Positions 16,783 to 24,719 of a DNA stretch of 64,000 bases are shown piece by piece. This DNA comes from Gemmatimonadaceae bacterium (GTDB taxonomy: Bacteria > Gemmatimonadota > Gemmatimonadetes > Gemmatimonadales > Gemmatimonadaceae): positions 178,724 to 242,723 of the forward strand of contig JAICWO010000004.1 in assembly GCA_025934775.1 (NCBI GenBank). Direction: 5' to 3'. Under the pieces are notes generated by a model that saw only the letters and a program-made list of their open reading frames with translations, was not told the origin of the DNA and did no database searches. A program made the position numbers and the translations under genes. Position 1 is the first letter of the stretch; each line of letters begins with the position of its first letter.

Positions 16783-17132
16783 GTCATCCCGAGCGAGCGA
16801 GCGCAGCGAGCGAGTCGAGGGATCTGGGCTCGTGGCGGGCGATGCTGGCGTGTCGCTCGAAGGCGTCTCGCGGTGCCGCCCGACTGCGCGCGAGTTTGGC
16901 TGGACTCGGGGAACTACAATGCAACGAAAACGGCGCGAAATGAACGAAGACGAGCCAAGCGCGTGAATCCGTTCACTTCATTCCACTTCGCTAATTTGTA
17001 GTTCCACCTAATCCAAGCCGATTCCCGAGTATTCCATTTACCCGCGCGATGCACTGGAGCACCAAGTCGGTATGGCGCGCGACGAGCCCAGATCCCTCGA
17101 CTCCGTCGCTTCGCGGCTGCGCTCGGGATGAC
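16783..17132. repeat. Inverted pair of 51-bp repeats enclosing 248 bp without a gene
   Basis: Copies at 16783-16833 and 17082-17132 face each other. Both run GTCATCCCGAGCG ... GAGTCGAGGGATCTGGGCT, with a different, self-complementary middle. A nested inverted pair GGAACTACAA (16910-16919) / TTGTAGTTCC (16996-17005) lies inside. No coding frame in the spacer looks real. The structure resembles a REPIN or small non-autonomous element. It fills a convergent junction and a related pair lies at 20128-20248. Confidence 0.6.
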
Positions 17133-17138
17133 GGATCG

Positions 17139-17840
17139 TTACTCGTGCGCCGCGAGCCGCTCCGAGTACAACTGCGGGAACATGCGATGCAGGTTGTCTA
17201 CCTTGGGCGCATCGTTGATCGCGATGTACGGATTGGTCGGATTCTCCGCGGCGTAGTTCTGGTGATAGTCCTCGGCGGTCCAGAACTGCTTGAACGGTAC
17301 GACCTGCGTCACGATCGGCTGCCGATAGACGTGTGACTTGTTGAGCTGGTCGATGTACGCGTCCACCGTGCGCTTCTGCTCTTCGCTCGTATAGAACGCG
17401 ATCGAGCGATACTGCGTGCCCACGTCCGGACCCTGGCGGTTCAACTCCGTTGGATCGTGCGCGACGGAGAAGAAGACGCGCAGCAGCGTTCCGTACGAGA
17501 CGACGGACGGGTCGAAGACGACCTTCACGGATTCCGCGTGCCCGGTGCGCCCGGAGCTCACGTCCTCGTACGACGGCCGCGCGACCCAGCCGCCCGAGTA
17601 GCCACTCGTCGCGCTGATCACGCCCTTCACGTGCTGGAAGACCGCTTGGATTCCCCAGAAGCAGCCGCCCGCGAAGACGGTGCTGTCAATCTTCGCCGAT
17701 GCGACGGCGTCGTCGACGAGAGGCGCCGGCGCTCGGACTGCGCTGTGCGTCGCCGCGGAGACCCGTTCGGCAAAGACACCGACTGCCGCGATCGCGGCCA
17801 GTGCAACAACCAGCGATGCGCCACTCATTCTGCGTTTCAT
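17139..17840 (-). CDS. msrA: Exported peptide-methionine (S)-S-oxide reductase
   Basis: 233 residues, with a strong GGGGAG ribosome site before the ATG at 17840. A signal peptide (SLVVALAAIAAVGVFAERVSA) sends it to the periplasm. The MsrA core starts near residue 53 with the catalytic FAGGCFWG motif. YSGGW, GHAESVKV, EKD-like EEQKRTV and the YHQNY motif follow. It reduces S-methionine sulfoxide in proteins, normally using thioredoxin-type donors. The periplasmic form fits with the DsbD/TlpA pair at 49637-50838 as a possible electron source, though they are far apart. No MsrB is present in the window. Confidence 0.95.
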   Translation of the reverse strand: MKRRMSGASLVVALAAIAAVGVFAERVSAATHSAVRAPAPLVDDAVASAKIDSTVFAGGCFWGIQAVFQHVKGVISATSGYSGGWVARPSYEDVSSGRTGHAESVKVVFDPSVVSYGTLLRVFFSVAHDPTELNRQGPDVGTQYRSIAFYTSEEQKRTVDAYIDQLNKSHVYRQPIVTQVVPFKQFWTAEDYHQNYAAENPTNPYIAINDAPKVDNLHRMFPQLYSERLAAHE

Positions 17841-17876
17841 ATAGAGCTCCCCTCTCCAGACGTACCGTGCGTCGGC

Positions 17877-18536
17877 TCATGCGTCGCCCTTGTGAGACAG
17901 CTCGGGCTCCGGCTCGTCCCCCGCCCCCAACACCTCGACGACCTCATCCTCCACGTGCCGCCGATGCAGCACCCAGAGTCCGATCGCCACAGTAATTACG
18001 ACAATGGCGACCAAATAGTTCTCGTAGCGCCGCACATGGCCGACGACGATGAGCGTCGTCCGCCCAAAGCCCCAGCCGAGCATGGTGTAGACGAACGACC
18101 ACGTGATGCAACTGATCGCCGAGCCGATCAGATAGACCGGAAGCGGCATGCGCGCCGCGCCGCACGCCATTGGCAGCGTCAGCCGCAGCCCGTACGCCCA
18201 ACGCACGGCGATCGAGGTTCTCCATGGATGCCGCCGCACGAGCTTGAACGTGCGGAGCATCCAGGTTCGAATGGCCGGCCAACGCGTGCGCGCCCACTTC
18301 CCGCGCCATCGGCCCACATAATAGAGACCAAGATCCGCGACCCAGGTTCCGCCCGCGATCCAGAGAATCGCCGGCGAGAGCCGCAGATACCGCTCGTGCG
18401 CGGCCAGCCCCGCGAGAATGGGCGTGACTTCTTCGGTGAAGATGCCGGTCGCGCCAACCGTGATGTACAACCACAGTCGGTGCAATGCCGCCACGGCGTG
18501 CGGGTGCCGCGTCGCGACCTGCAGCAGATCGAACAT
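17877..18536 (-). CDS. DedA-family membrane protein
   Basis: 219 residues from the ATG at 18536; a GTG at 18545 is possible. The family motifs are recognisable: EEVTPILAG for the usual E-xx-P-x-P-x-E/G segment, then GGTWVADLGLYYVGRWRG, and the conserved R-W-x-x-G-x-R in RWAYGLRLTLPMACG. At least four hydrophobic segments are visible. DedA/SNARE-associated proteins act as undecaprenyl-phosphate or phospholipid flippases/scramblases in the inner membrane. The acidic C-terminal tail (EDEVVEVLGAGDEPEPE) is cytoplasmic. It lies between an aminotransferase gene and msrA on the same strand. Confidence 0.88.
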   Translation of the reverse strand: MFDLLQVATRHPHAVAALHRLWLYITVGATGIFTEEVTPILAGLAAHERYLRLSPAILWIAGGTWVADLGLYYVGRWRGKWARTRWPAIRTWMLRTFKLVRRHPWRTSIAVRWAYGLRLTLPMACGAARMPLPVYLIGSAISCITWSFVYTMLGWGFGRTTLIVVGHVRRYENYLVAIVVITVAIGLWVLHRRHVEDEVVEVLGAGDEPEPELSHKGDA

Positions 18537-18565
18537 GAACGTCACGCGTGGGCCGGCGCTGCGCG

Positions 18566-19441
18566 TTATGGCGAGGTGTGCACGGCGGCGCAGCTCCGAT
18601 CTATGTGCGCGCGGAATGCGTCGAACAGTCGTTTCGTCACGGGGCCGGGGACGCCCGCGCCCACCGGACGGTCATTCACCCGAACGATCGGCATCACGTC
18701 CGAGGTCGTGCCGGCGAGGAAGATCTCGTCGGCGCGCCGCAATTCCTCTTCCGTGAACGCCGTCTCGTCGACGCGAATGTCCAGCTCGCGCGCGATCTCG
18801 ATCACCACCGCGCGCGTGATCCCCGGGAGAATCAGGTGGTCGAGCGGATGCGTGCGGATCACATCGCCGAAGACCGCCAGCACGTTGGCGTGCGATCCTT
18901 CCGTGACGACGCCGTCGCGCACCATCAGCGCCTCGATCGCCCCTCGCTCAGCGGCCGCTTCCTTCGCGAATACGTTCGGCAGGAGCTGAATCGTCTTGAT
19001 GTCGCAGCGCAGCCAGCGGATGTCCGGAACCGTGATCGCCGCTCCGCCGCGCGCCCGCAGCTCTTCGGGCGGAGCGAACCGGTTTGCCATCGCATACACC
19101 GTGGGCATCGTGCCGGCCGGCGGGAATTGATGCGTGCGCGGCGCCGCGCCGCGCGTCACCTCGAGATAGAGCGTCGCTTCGCCCTCGAGCAGGCCGTCTT
19201 CCGTGAGCAGCCGCTCCGCGATCCGGTCGATCTCATCCCCGTTCGCGACGTCCCGCGCATCGATGCGCAGCTCGCGCAGCCCCCGCTCGAGACGGGCGAG
19301 ATGCCGCTCCGGCTCGAACAGCCGACCGTTGACGACGCGCCAGACTTCGTACACGCCGTCGCCGAACATGAATCCCCGATCCTCGACGGGAATCGCCGCC
19401 GATGATCGCGCGAGGTATTGGCCGTTCAGATAGCAGAGCAC
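18566..19441 (-). CDS. Class IV aminotransferase, D-amino-acid transaminase type
   Basis: 291 residues, starting with a GTG at 19439-19441 right before CYLNG. PLP fold-type IV signatures are visible: EDRGFMFGDGVYEV at the N-terminus, DIRWLRCDIKTIQLLPNV with the Schiff-base Lys near residue 147, EGSHANVLAVF, and the late AGTTSDVMPIVRVND. This pattern is closer to D-alanine transaminase (Dat) than to IlvE or 4-amino-4-deoxychorismate lyase, so D-alanine/D-glutamate supply for peptidoglycan is the likely role. IlvE-like activity cannot be excluded. Confidence 0.88.
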   Translation of the reverse strand: MLCYLNGQYLARSSAAIPVEDRGFMFGDGVYEVWRVVNGRLFEPERHLARLERGLRELRIDARDVANGDEIDRIAERLLTEDGLLEGEATLYLEVTRGAAPRTHQFPPAGTMPTVYAMANRFAPPEELRARGGAAITVPDIRWLRCDIKTIQLLPNVFAKEAAAERGAIEALMVRDGVVTEGSHANVLAVFGDVIRTHPLDHLILPGITRAVVIEIARELDIRVDETAFTEEELRRADEIFLAGTTSDVMPIVRVNDRPVGAGVPGPVTKRLFDAFRAHIDRSCAAVHTSP

Positions 19442-19574
19442 GTCAGAAACCGCGGGTGGTTTGCGTGGAAGCTAATGGCTGACGTGAGGCGATGAGAGGC
19501 CGGGCTCAGCACTGGTCTGTCGCAATGAGACAACGCTCCGCGCAGATTTCGTTGGTTCCAATCACGAGAGCCAA

Positions 19575-20120
19575 ATGACCCTGCACCGTTTCACGTTGCT
19601 GGCGTTGATCGCCCTCGTAGGCTGCTCACGGTCGGAGGTGCCGATGTCTTCACTCGCGATCACCAGCTCGGCGTTCACGGATGGCGGCCAAATCCCCGCG
19701 CGATACACGTGCGACGGCGAGAGCGTCTCGCCGCCGCTCGCGTGGACAGGCGTGCCGTCTGGCACTGCATCGTTCGCGCTCGCCGTCGAAGATCCCGACG
19801 CGCCAGGCGGCACGTTTCTGCACTGGTTGATCTACGACATCCCGCCCAAGACCGCCGCGCTCCCCGAAGGTGTCGACACGACCGGCTCGGTCGCGAGCCT
19901 CGGCGGCGCGAAGCAGGGCGCGAACAGCTTCAAGAAGACCGGCTACGGCGGGCCGTGCCCGCCGCCGGGAGCGCCGCACCACTATCACTTCCGGCTCTTC
20001 GCGCTCGACACGCTGCTCGGGCTCCAGCCCGGCGCATCACGCGATCAGGTCACGAAGGCGATGAACAAGCACGAGCTCGGGCAGGCGGAGCTCGTGGGCG
20101 TGTACGGCCGGAAGAAATAG
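19575..20120 (+). CDS. YbhB/YbcL-type PEBP-family lipoprotein
   Basis: 181 residues. The signal peptide ends in the lipobox LVGC (Cys17), so the protein is lipid-anchored in the envelope. The phosphatidylethanolamine-binding fold is evident: IPARYTCDGESVSPPLAW, VEDPDAPGGTFLHWLIYDIP (D-P-D-A-P and the HW motif) and GPCPPPGAPHHYHFRLFAL. Bacterial members bind small anionic ligands, and physiological roles are poorly known. GAGAG lies just before the ATG. It converges with the RND pump gene over a palindromic spacer. Confidence 0.93.
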   Translation: MTLHRFTLLALIALVGCSRSEVPMSSLAITSSAFTDGGQIPARYTCDGESVSPPLAWTGVPSGTASFALAVEDPDAPGGTFLHWLIYDIPPKTAALPEGVDTTGSVASLGGAKQGANSFKKTGYGGPCPPPGAPHHYHFRLFALDTLLGLQPGASRDQVTKAMNKHELGQAELVGVYGRKK

Positions 20121-20127
20121 CTCGCAG

Positions 20128-20248
20128 TCCTCCCGAGCGGAGCTTGCCGAAGGCAAGCGCAGCCGAGGGAGCTGGGCTCGTTGAGCATCAATCCCAGACG
20201 AGCGCGGATTCCTCGACTCCGCCGCTGCGCGGCTCCGCTCGGAATGAC
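20128..20248. repeat. Second inverted repeat pair of the same family
   Basis: A left copy (20128-20181, CTCCCGAGCGGAGC ... GGGAGCTGGGCTCGT) faces a right copy (20199-20248, CGAGCGCGGATTCCTCGACTCC ... GCTCGGAATGAC in parts). They are diverged relatives of the elements at 16783-17132, again with palindromic centres, and again at a convergent junction. Confidence 0.55.
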
Positions 20249-20256
20249 AACTTTCG

Positions 20257-23200
20257 CTAATCCCCCGCCGCCGGCACCGCGTGCTCCGCGGTCATCTGCT
20301 TCGGATTCCTCCCGAGCCAGCGCATCACCGCGTGCCGCCACTCGTCGAGAATCTCGTAACCCGTCGGGATCACGAGCAGCGTCAGGAACGTGGACGTCAG
20401 CACCCCGCCAATGACCGCCACGCCGAGTGGCGCGCGGAACTGTGCGCCTTCGCCGCGGCCCAGGGCGACGGGAATCATGCCCGCGATGAGCGCGAACGTC
20501 GTCATGAGAATCGGGCGCAGACGAATCGCGCCCGCTTCGATCAACGCTTCGCGCAACGGCACCCCGCGCTCCTCGCGCGCCCACTTCGCGAAGTCGATGA
20601 GCAGAATGGCATTCTTCGCAACGATGCCCATGAGCAGAATCACGCCGATCAAGCTCATGATGTTGATCGTCAGTCCCGAGATCGCGAGCGCCAACATCAC
20701 GCCGATGAGCGAGAGCGGCAGTGACATGAGGATCGCGAGCGGATCGATGAACGAGCCGAATTGCACGACGAGAATGAGGTACATCAGCAGCACGGCCAGG
20801 CCGAGCGCCGAGAAAATCTGGCCGAACACTTCCTGCTGCGATTCCGCGTCGCCGCCGATCGTGTAGTGCACGCCCGCGGGGAGCCGCATCTTGTCGAGCC
20901 GCGACTGGATGTCCGCCGTCACGTCGCCCGCCGCGCGGCCCGACGTGTTCAGCTCCACCGTCACCACCGGCTCCCGGTTCAAGTGATCGATGATCGCCGG
21001 CCCGAGTCCTTCGTGAATGGTCGCGACCTGACCGAGCGGCATCATCGTCGGCGCGCCAGTCGGTCCGATCACGCTCATCGGGAGCCGGAGTAGATCCTGC
21101 GGCCGCTGCCGCGCCTCCGGCGTGAGCCGCACGGTCACCTTGCGCGACTTGCCCGACGGGTCGATCCAGTAGCCGGCGTCGATGCCGGCGAACGCCGGAC
21201 GCAGCGACTGCGCGACCTGTCCCACCGTGAGACCGAGGCTGCCGGCGACGCCGCGGTTCAACTCGATCTCGAGCTCCGGCTTCTGCCCCTTGGTCGAGAG
21301 TCCGATATCGACCGCGCCCGGGACCTTTTCCACTTCCGCGCGCACCATGTCCGCGGCTTTCGCGAGCGCCTGCACGTCCTGCCCGCGAAGCTGCAACTGA
21401 ATCTGCTTGAATCCGCCGCCGAAGTCGCTCGTGAACACCGACACGGTCGCGCCGGACATGCGCGCCGTCTCGTGCCGCATCTCCTCGGCGAACTGCTCGA
21501 TGTCCATCGAGCGTTTGTCCATCGGCACGGTGCGCACGTAGATGTTCCCCTCGTCCACACCGCCCGTCGCGCCGTTGCCGAGCGTCGCGTACGTGTAGAG
21601 CACTTCCTTGTGCGAGCGCGCGATCGTCGCGGCTTCCTCGGCCTTGAGACGCGTGTACTCGAGGTTCGATCCCGGCGGCGTCTCGAGCGCCATGATGAAC
21701 TCGGAGCGGTCGTCGTTCGGGAAGAACGCGGTGCCGACCGTGCGGACCGGCGGCACGAGCTGCGGCAGCGCGATGAACGCCGCGACGCCCGCCAGCACGA
21801 ACACGCCGCGAAGCCCGACGTGCATGCCGCGCTTCGTCAAGCCGAACACGATGATCGCGATGCCGACGAGCGCGGCGCCGAGACCCGACAGCCCTCGCGT
21901 CGGCAGGAAGAACGACGCGACGAACGTGAGCGTCGCGATCGTCACCATCGCCGCGCGGTGGTCGAGCGCCCACGCGATCACGGTTTTATAATTCTGCGCC
22001 TGCCGGTTGAACCAGCGGTTGAACACATCGAGCTTGCGCGTGATCCACCCCCGCTCCGCCAGCGGCTTGTGCGGATCGGCCCAGTACGCGGACAGCATCG
22101 GGTCGAGCGAGAACGACACGAACAGCGACACCGCGACCGAGCACGCGATCGTGAGCGCGAACGGCTTGAACCACTGTCCGCCCACGCCGGGCATGAAGCC
22201 GATCGGGACGAACACCGCGAGAATGGAGAACGTCGTCGCCGCGACCGCGAGGCCGATCTCGTCCGTGCCGTCGTGCGCGGCCGTGAAGTGATCTTTCCCC
22301 ATCTCCACGTGGCGCACGATGTTCTCGCGCACCACGATCGCGTCGTCGATCAGAATGCCGATCGCGAGCGAGAGGCCGAGCAGCGACATCGTCTCGAGCT
22401 TGAACCCCAGCGCCCACACCGCGATGAAGCTCGCGAGCACCGAGATGGGCAGCGCGACGCCGGTGATCACCGTGGACCGCCACGAATTCAGGAACAGGAA
22501 TACCACGAGCACCGTGAGAATCGCGCCGAGGAACAGCGCTTCCTCCACATTGGAGACCGCGTGCTCCACGCGCACGCCGGAATCCTTCACGAGGTCGATC
22601 TTCGTTCCCGTCGGGAGCGTCGTCTCGATCTGCGCCAGCCGGTCGCGGATGCGCGCGGCGACGTCGGTCGTGCTGTACCCGTTCGACTTCTTGACGTCGA
22701 TGCCGATCGCATCCTTGCCGTTGAACAGCGCCAGCGTGCGCGGCTCCTCGGTCGCGTCGTGGATCGTCGCCACCTGGCCCAGGCGCACGAGCTGTCCGTT
22801 GCGATCGGCGACGACGAGGTTCTCGAACTCCGCGGGATTGTCGAGCCGCCCCTTGAGGCGGATCGTGCGCTCGTCCAGGTCGCCGTTCACGCGCCCCACC
22901 GGCGCGGCGAGATTCTGCGCCTCGAGCGCCTGCACCACCTCGGCGACGCTGACGTTCGCCGCCTGGAGCTTGTGCGGCTCGACTTCCACCGTGAGCTCGC
23001 GCTCGACCTTGCCGAAGATCTGCACGTCGGCGACGCCGGGGATCGCGCGCAGCTCGCGCGTGATCCCGGGATCGGCGAGCCGCGTCAGCTCGGCGGGCGA
23101 GAGCACGGGCGACGAGACCGCGACGGAGATGATCGGCCGGTCCGTGTCGTTGAACTTCTGGACGATCGGCTCCTTCATCTCCGGGGGCAGGTCGGAGCGG

Positions 23201-23544
23201 ATCGACGAGATCGCGTCGCGCACGTCCTGCGACGCGACGTTTAGATCTTTGTCATATAAAAATTCTATCATGACCATGGAGTAGCCGTCGTAGGCCTTCC
23301 CCATGATCCGCTTCACGCCCGAGATCGAGCCGATCTGCTCCTCGACCGGGTTCAACACTTCGCTCTCGACAACTTCCGGCGACGCGCCCGGATAGACGAT
23401 CCCCACCGTCAGGAACGGCGGCGCCACGTCCGGAAATTCGTCCGTCTTGAGCTTGAATAACGAGAACGTGCCGAAGATCACGAGCGCCACCATCGTGACG
23501 ACGGTGATGAGCGGCCGTTTGATCGCGAAGTCGGAAATGATCAT
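20257..23544 (-). CDS. RND multidrug efflux pump inner-membrane subunit (AcrB/MexB-like)
   Basis: 1095 residues, slightly longer than the usual 1030-1050. It begins FAIKRPLITVVTMVALVIFG (helix 1). Two large periplasmic loops and the twelve-helix layout are visible. The proton-relay Asp pair is present in GILIDDAIVVREN, and GxxxxxNAILLIDFAKWAREE in the second half is intact. An extra hydrophobic stretch near residues 545-600 accounts for some of the added length. It exports drugs or lipophilic compounds using the proton gradient, together with the adaptor and TolC encoded upstream in the same operon. An AT-rich codon patch lies at 23241-23272. Confidence 0.95.
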   Translation of the reverse strand: MIISDFAIKRPLITVVTMVALVIFGTFSLFKLKTDEFPDVAPPFLTVGIVYPGASPEVVESEVLNPVEEQIGSISGVKRIMGKAYDGYSMVMIEFLYDKDLNVASQDVRDAISSIRSDLPPEMKEPIVQKFNDTDRPIISVAVSSPVLSPAELTRLADPGITRELRAIPGVADVQIFGKVERELTVEVEPHKLQAANVSVAEVVQALEAQNLAAPVGRVNGDLDERTIRLKGRLDNPAEFENLVVADRNGQLVRLGQVATIHDATEEPRTLALFNGKDAIGIDVKKSNGYSTTDVAARIRDRLAQIETTLPTGTKIDLVKDSGVRVEHAVSNVEEALFLGAILTVLVVFLFLNSWRSTVITGVALPISVLASFIAVWALGFKLETMSLLGLSLAIGILIDDAIVVRENIVRHVEMGKDHFTAAHDGTDEIGLAVAATTFSILAVFVPIGFMPGVGGQWFKPFALTIACSVAVSLFVSFSLDPMLSAYWADPHKPLAERGWITRKLDVFNRWFNRQAQNYKTVIAWALDHRAAMVTIATLTFVASFFLPTRGLSGLGAALVGIAIIVFGLTKRGMHVGLRGVFVLAGVAAFIALPQLVPPVRTVGTAFFPNDDRSEFIMALETPPGSNLEYTRLKAEEAATIARSHKEVLYTYATLGNGATGGVDEGNIYVRTVPMDKRSMDIEQFAEEMRHETARMSGATVSVFTSDFGGGFKQIQLQLRGQDVQALAKAADMVRAEVEKVPGAVDIGLSTKGQKPELEIELNRGVAGSLGLTVGQVAQSLRPAFAGIDAGYWIDPSGKSRKVTVRLTPEARQRPQDLLRLPMSVIGPTGAPTMMPLGQVATIHEGLGPAIIDHLNREPVVTVELNTSGRAAGDVTADIQSRLDKMRLPAGVHYTIGGDAESQQEVFGQIFSALGLAVLLMYLILVVQFGSFIDPLAILMSLPLSLIGVMLALAISGLTINIMSLIGVILLMGIVAKNAILLIDFAKWAREERGVPLREALIEAGAIRLRPILMTTFALIAGMIPVALGRGEGAQFRAPLGVAVIGGVLTSTFLTLLVIPTGYEILDEWRHAVMRWLGRNPKQMTAEHAVPAAGD

Positions 23545-23552
23545 GTCGTGCG

Positions 23553-23572
23553 CGGCCGGCTGTCGCCGGCCG
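23553..23572 (-). other. Hairpin between adaptor and pump genes
   Basis: An 8-bp perfect stem (CGGCCGGC/GCCGGCCG) with a TGTC loop fills most of the 35-bp gap between the adaptor stop and the pump start. There is no T-tract. It could adjust mRNA stability or the adaptor:pump ratio. Confidence 0.5.
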
Positions 23573-23579
23573 CCCTCGG

Positions 23580-24719
23580 TTAGTTGTTCCGCTCCGTGTC
23601 CGCCGCGACGCCGCTCACCTTCACCGGCGTCTTCTCGGAGATGCCGCGCGCCGCGCCGAGCAGGATCGTGTCTCCCGGCGCGATGCCGCTGCGAATCTCC
23701 ACGGTCTCGCTCGCGGCGTCGCGAATCCCCAACACCACGTCCGCCTTCTGCACGATGCCGTTCTTGAGCCGCATGACGAACGGCCGCAACCCGCGCTCGT
23801 CCACCGCGGCGATCGGCACCACGGGCGCCGTGCGGACTTCGCTCGCCACGTTGCCATCCGCGAACAGTCCGCCCACCAGCACGCCGTTCTCGTTCGGCAG
23901 CGACACGATGATCCGCACCTGGCGCGTCGCCGGATCGGCGATCGGGTTGATCCGCGTGACGTGTCCCGTGAACTGGCGATTGGGATAGCCGTTCACCGTG
24001 AAGTCCACCGGCACGCCCACACGCACCGCCGAGAGCTGGTCCGCCGGCACCGACGCCTCGAGCCGCATCGTCGACGGATTCACGATCGTGTAAAGCGCCG
24101 CGCCCGGCTGCACCACGTCGCCCGCGCTCACTTGCCGTGCGCTCACGATTCCCGAGAACGGAGACGCGATCGTCGCCTTGTCGAGCTGCTTGCGCGCGTT
24201 CGTGAGCTGCGCCTGCGCGTTCGCGAGCTGCGCCTGCGCCGCCGAGTACTGGTTGCGCGTGAGCTCGAGATCGCGCTCCGCGATGGCGCCGGCTTTGAGC
24301 AATGTCTCATTGCGGTCGACCTCGCGCTTGTTCACGTCCACCGTGTTCTGCGCCGTCGTCACCGCCGCGCGCGCCGAGAGCTCCGTTTCGCGCAGCGCCG
24401 CGTCGTCGATGCGCGCCAGCACCTGCCCCTTGTTCACGCGCTGCCCCTGCTCGGCGAACGTCTGGAGCACCGGACCGCCGACTTCCGCGCGCACCGTCGC
24501 CTGCTCTTCGGGCTGCAGCGTTCCTGAGATCGCCGGCCCCGAGCGGATCTGCTGCGACTTCACGACCGCGATGTTCTCCGGCCCGACGACCATCCCGGCC
24601 GGCCCCGTGGATCCGGTGGTCGTGTTGTCTTTCTTGCACGCCGCGAACGTCGCGGCGGCCAGTAAAACCGCGGCCGCGGTCAGGCGGCGAGTGCGAGTGT
24701 TCGTCCCTGCCCGGCTCAT
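23580..24719 (-). CDS. RND efflux periplasmic adaptor (membrane fusion) lipoprotein
   Basis: 379 residues from the ATG at 24719, which overlaps the TolC stop as ATGA. The signal peptide ends in TFAACKK, a lipoprotein Cys near residue 21. The barrel-sandwich half (TVRAEVGGPVLQTFAEQGQRVNKGQVLARID), a coiled-coil hairpin (AQAQLANAQAQLTNARKQL), the second lipoyl half (PFSGIVSARQVSAGDVVQPG) and beta-barrel/membrane-proximal domains follow in the normal MexA/AcrA order. It links the pump to the outer-membrane channel. Confidence 0.94.
   Translation of the reverse strand: MSRAGTNTRTRRLTAAAVLLAAATFAACKKDNTTTGSTGPAGMVVGPENIAVVKSQQIRSGPAISGTLQPEEQATVRAEVGGPVLQTFAEQGQRVNKGQVLARIDDAALRETELSARAAVTTAQNTVDVNKREVDRNETLLKAGAIAERDLELTRNQYSAAQAQLANAQAQLTNARKQLDKATIASPFSGIVSARQVSAGDVVQPGAALYTIVNPSTMRLEASVPADQLSAVRVGVPVDFTVNGYPNRQFTGHVTRINPIADPATRQVRIIVSLPNENGVLVGGLFADGNVASEVRTAPVVPIAAVDERGLRPFVMRLKNGIVQKADVVLGIRDAASETVEIRSGIAPGDTILLGAARGISEKTPVKVSGVAADTERNN

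Noticed and set aside
16628-16966. Small plus-strand ORF at the end of the decarboxylase
   Set aside because: It reads through the REP-like repeat and has no ribosome site or plausible protein composition.
20045-21973. 642-codon minus-strand frame inside the RND gene
   Set aside because: An Arg/Asp/His-rich shadow of the pump gene in a shifted frame, with no family motif.
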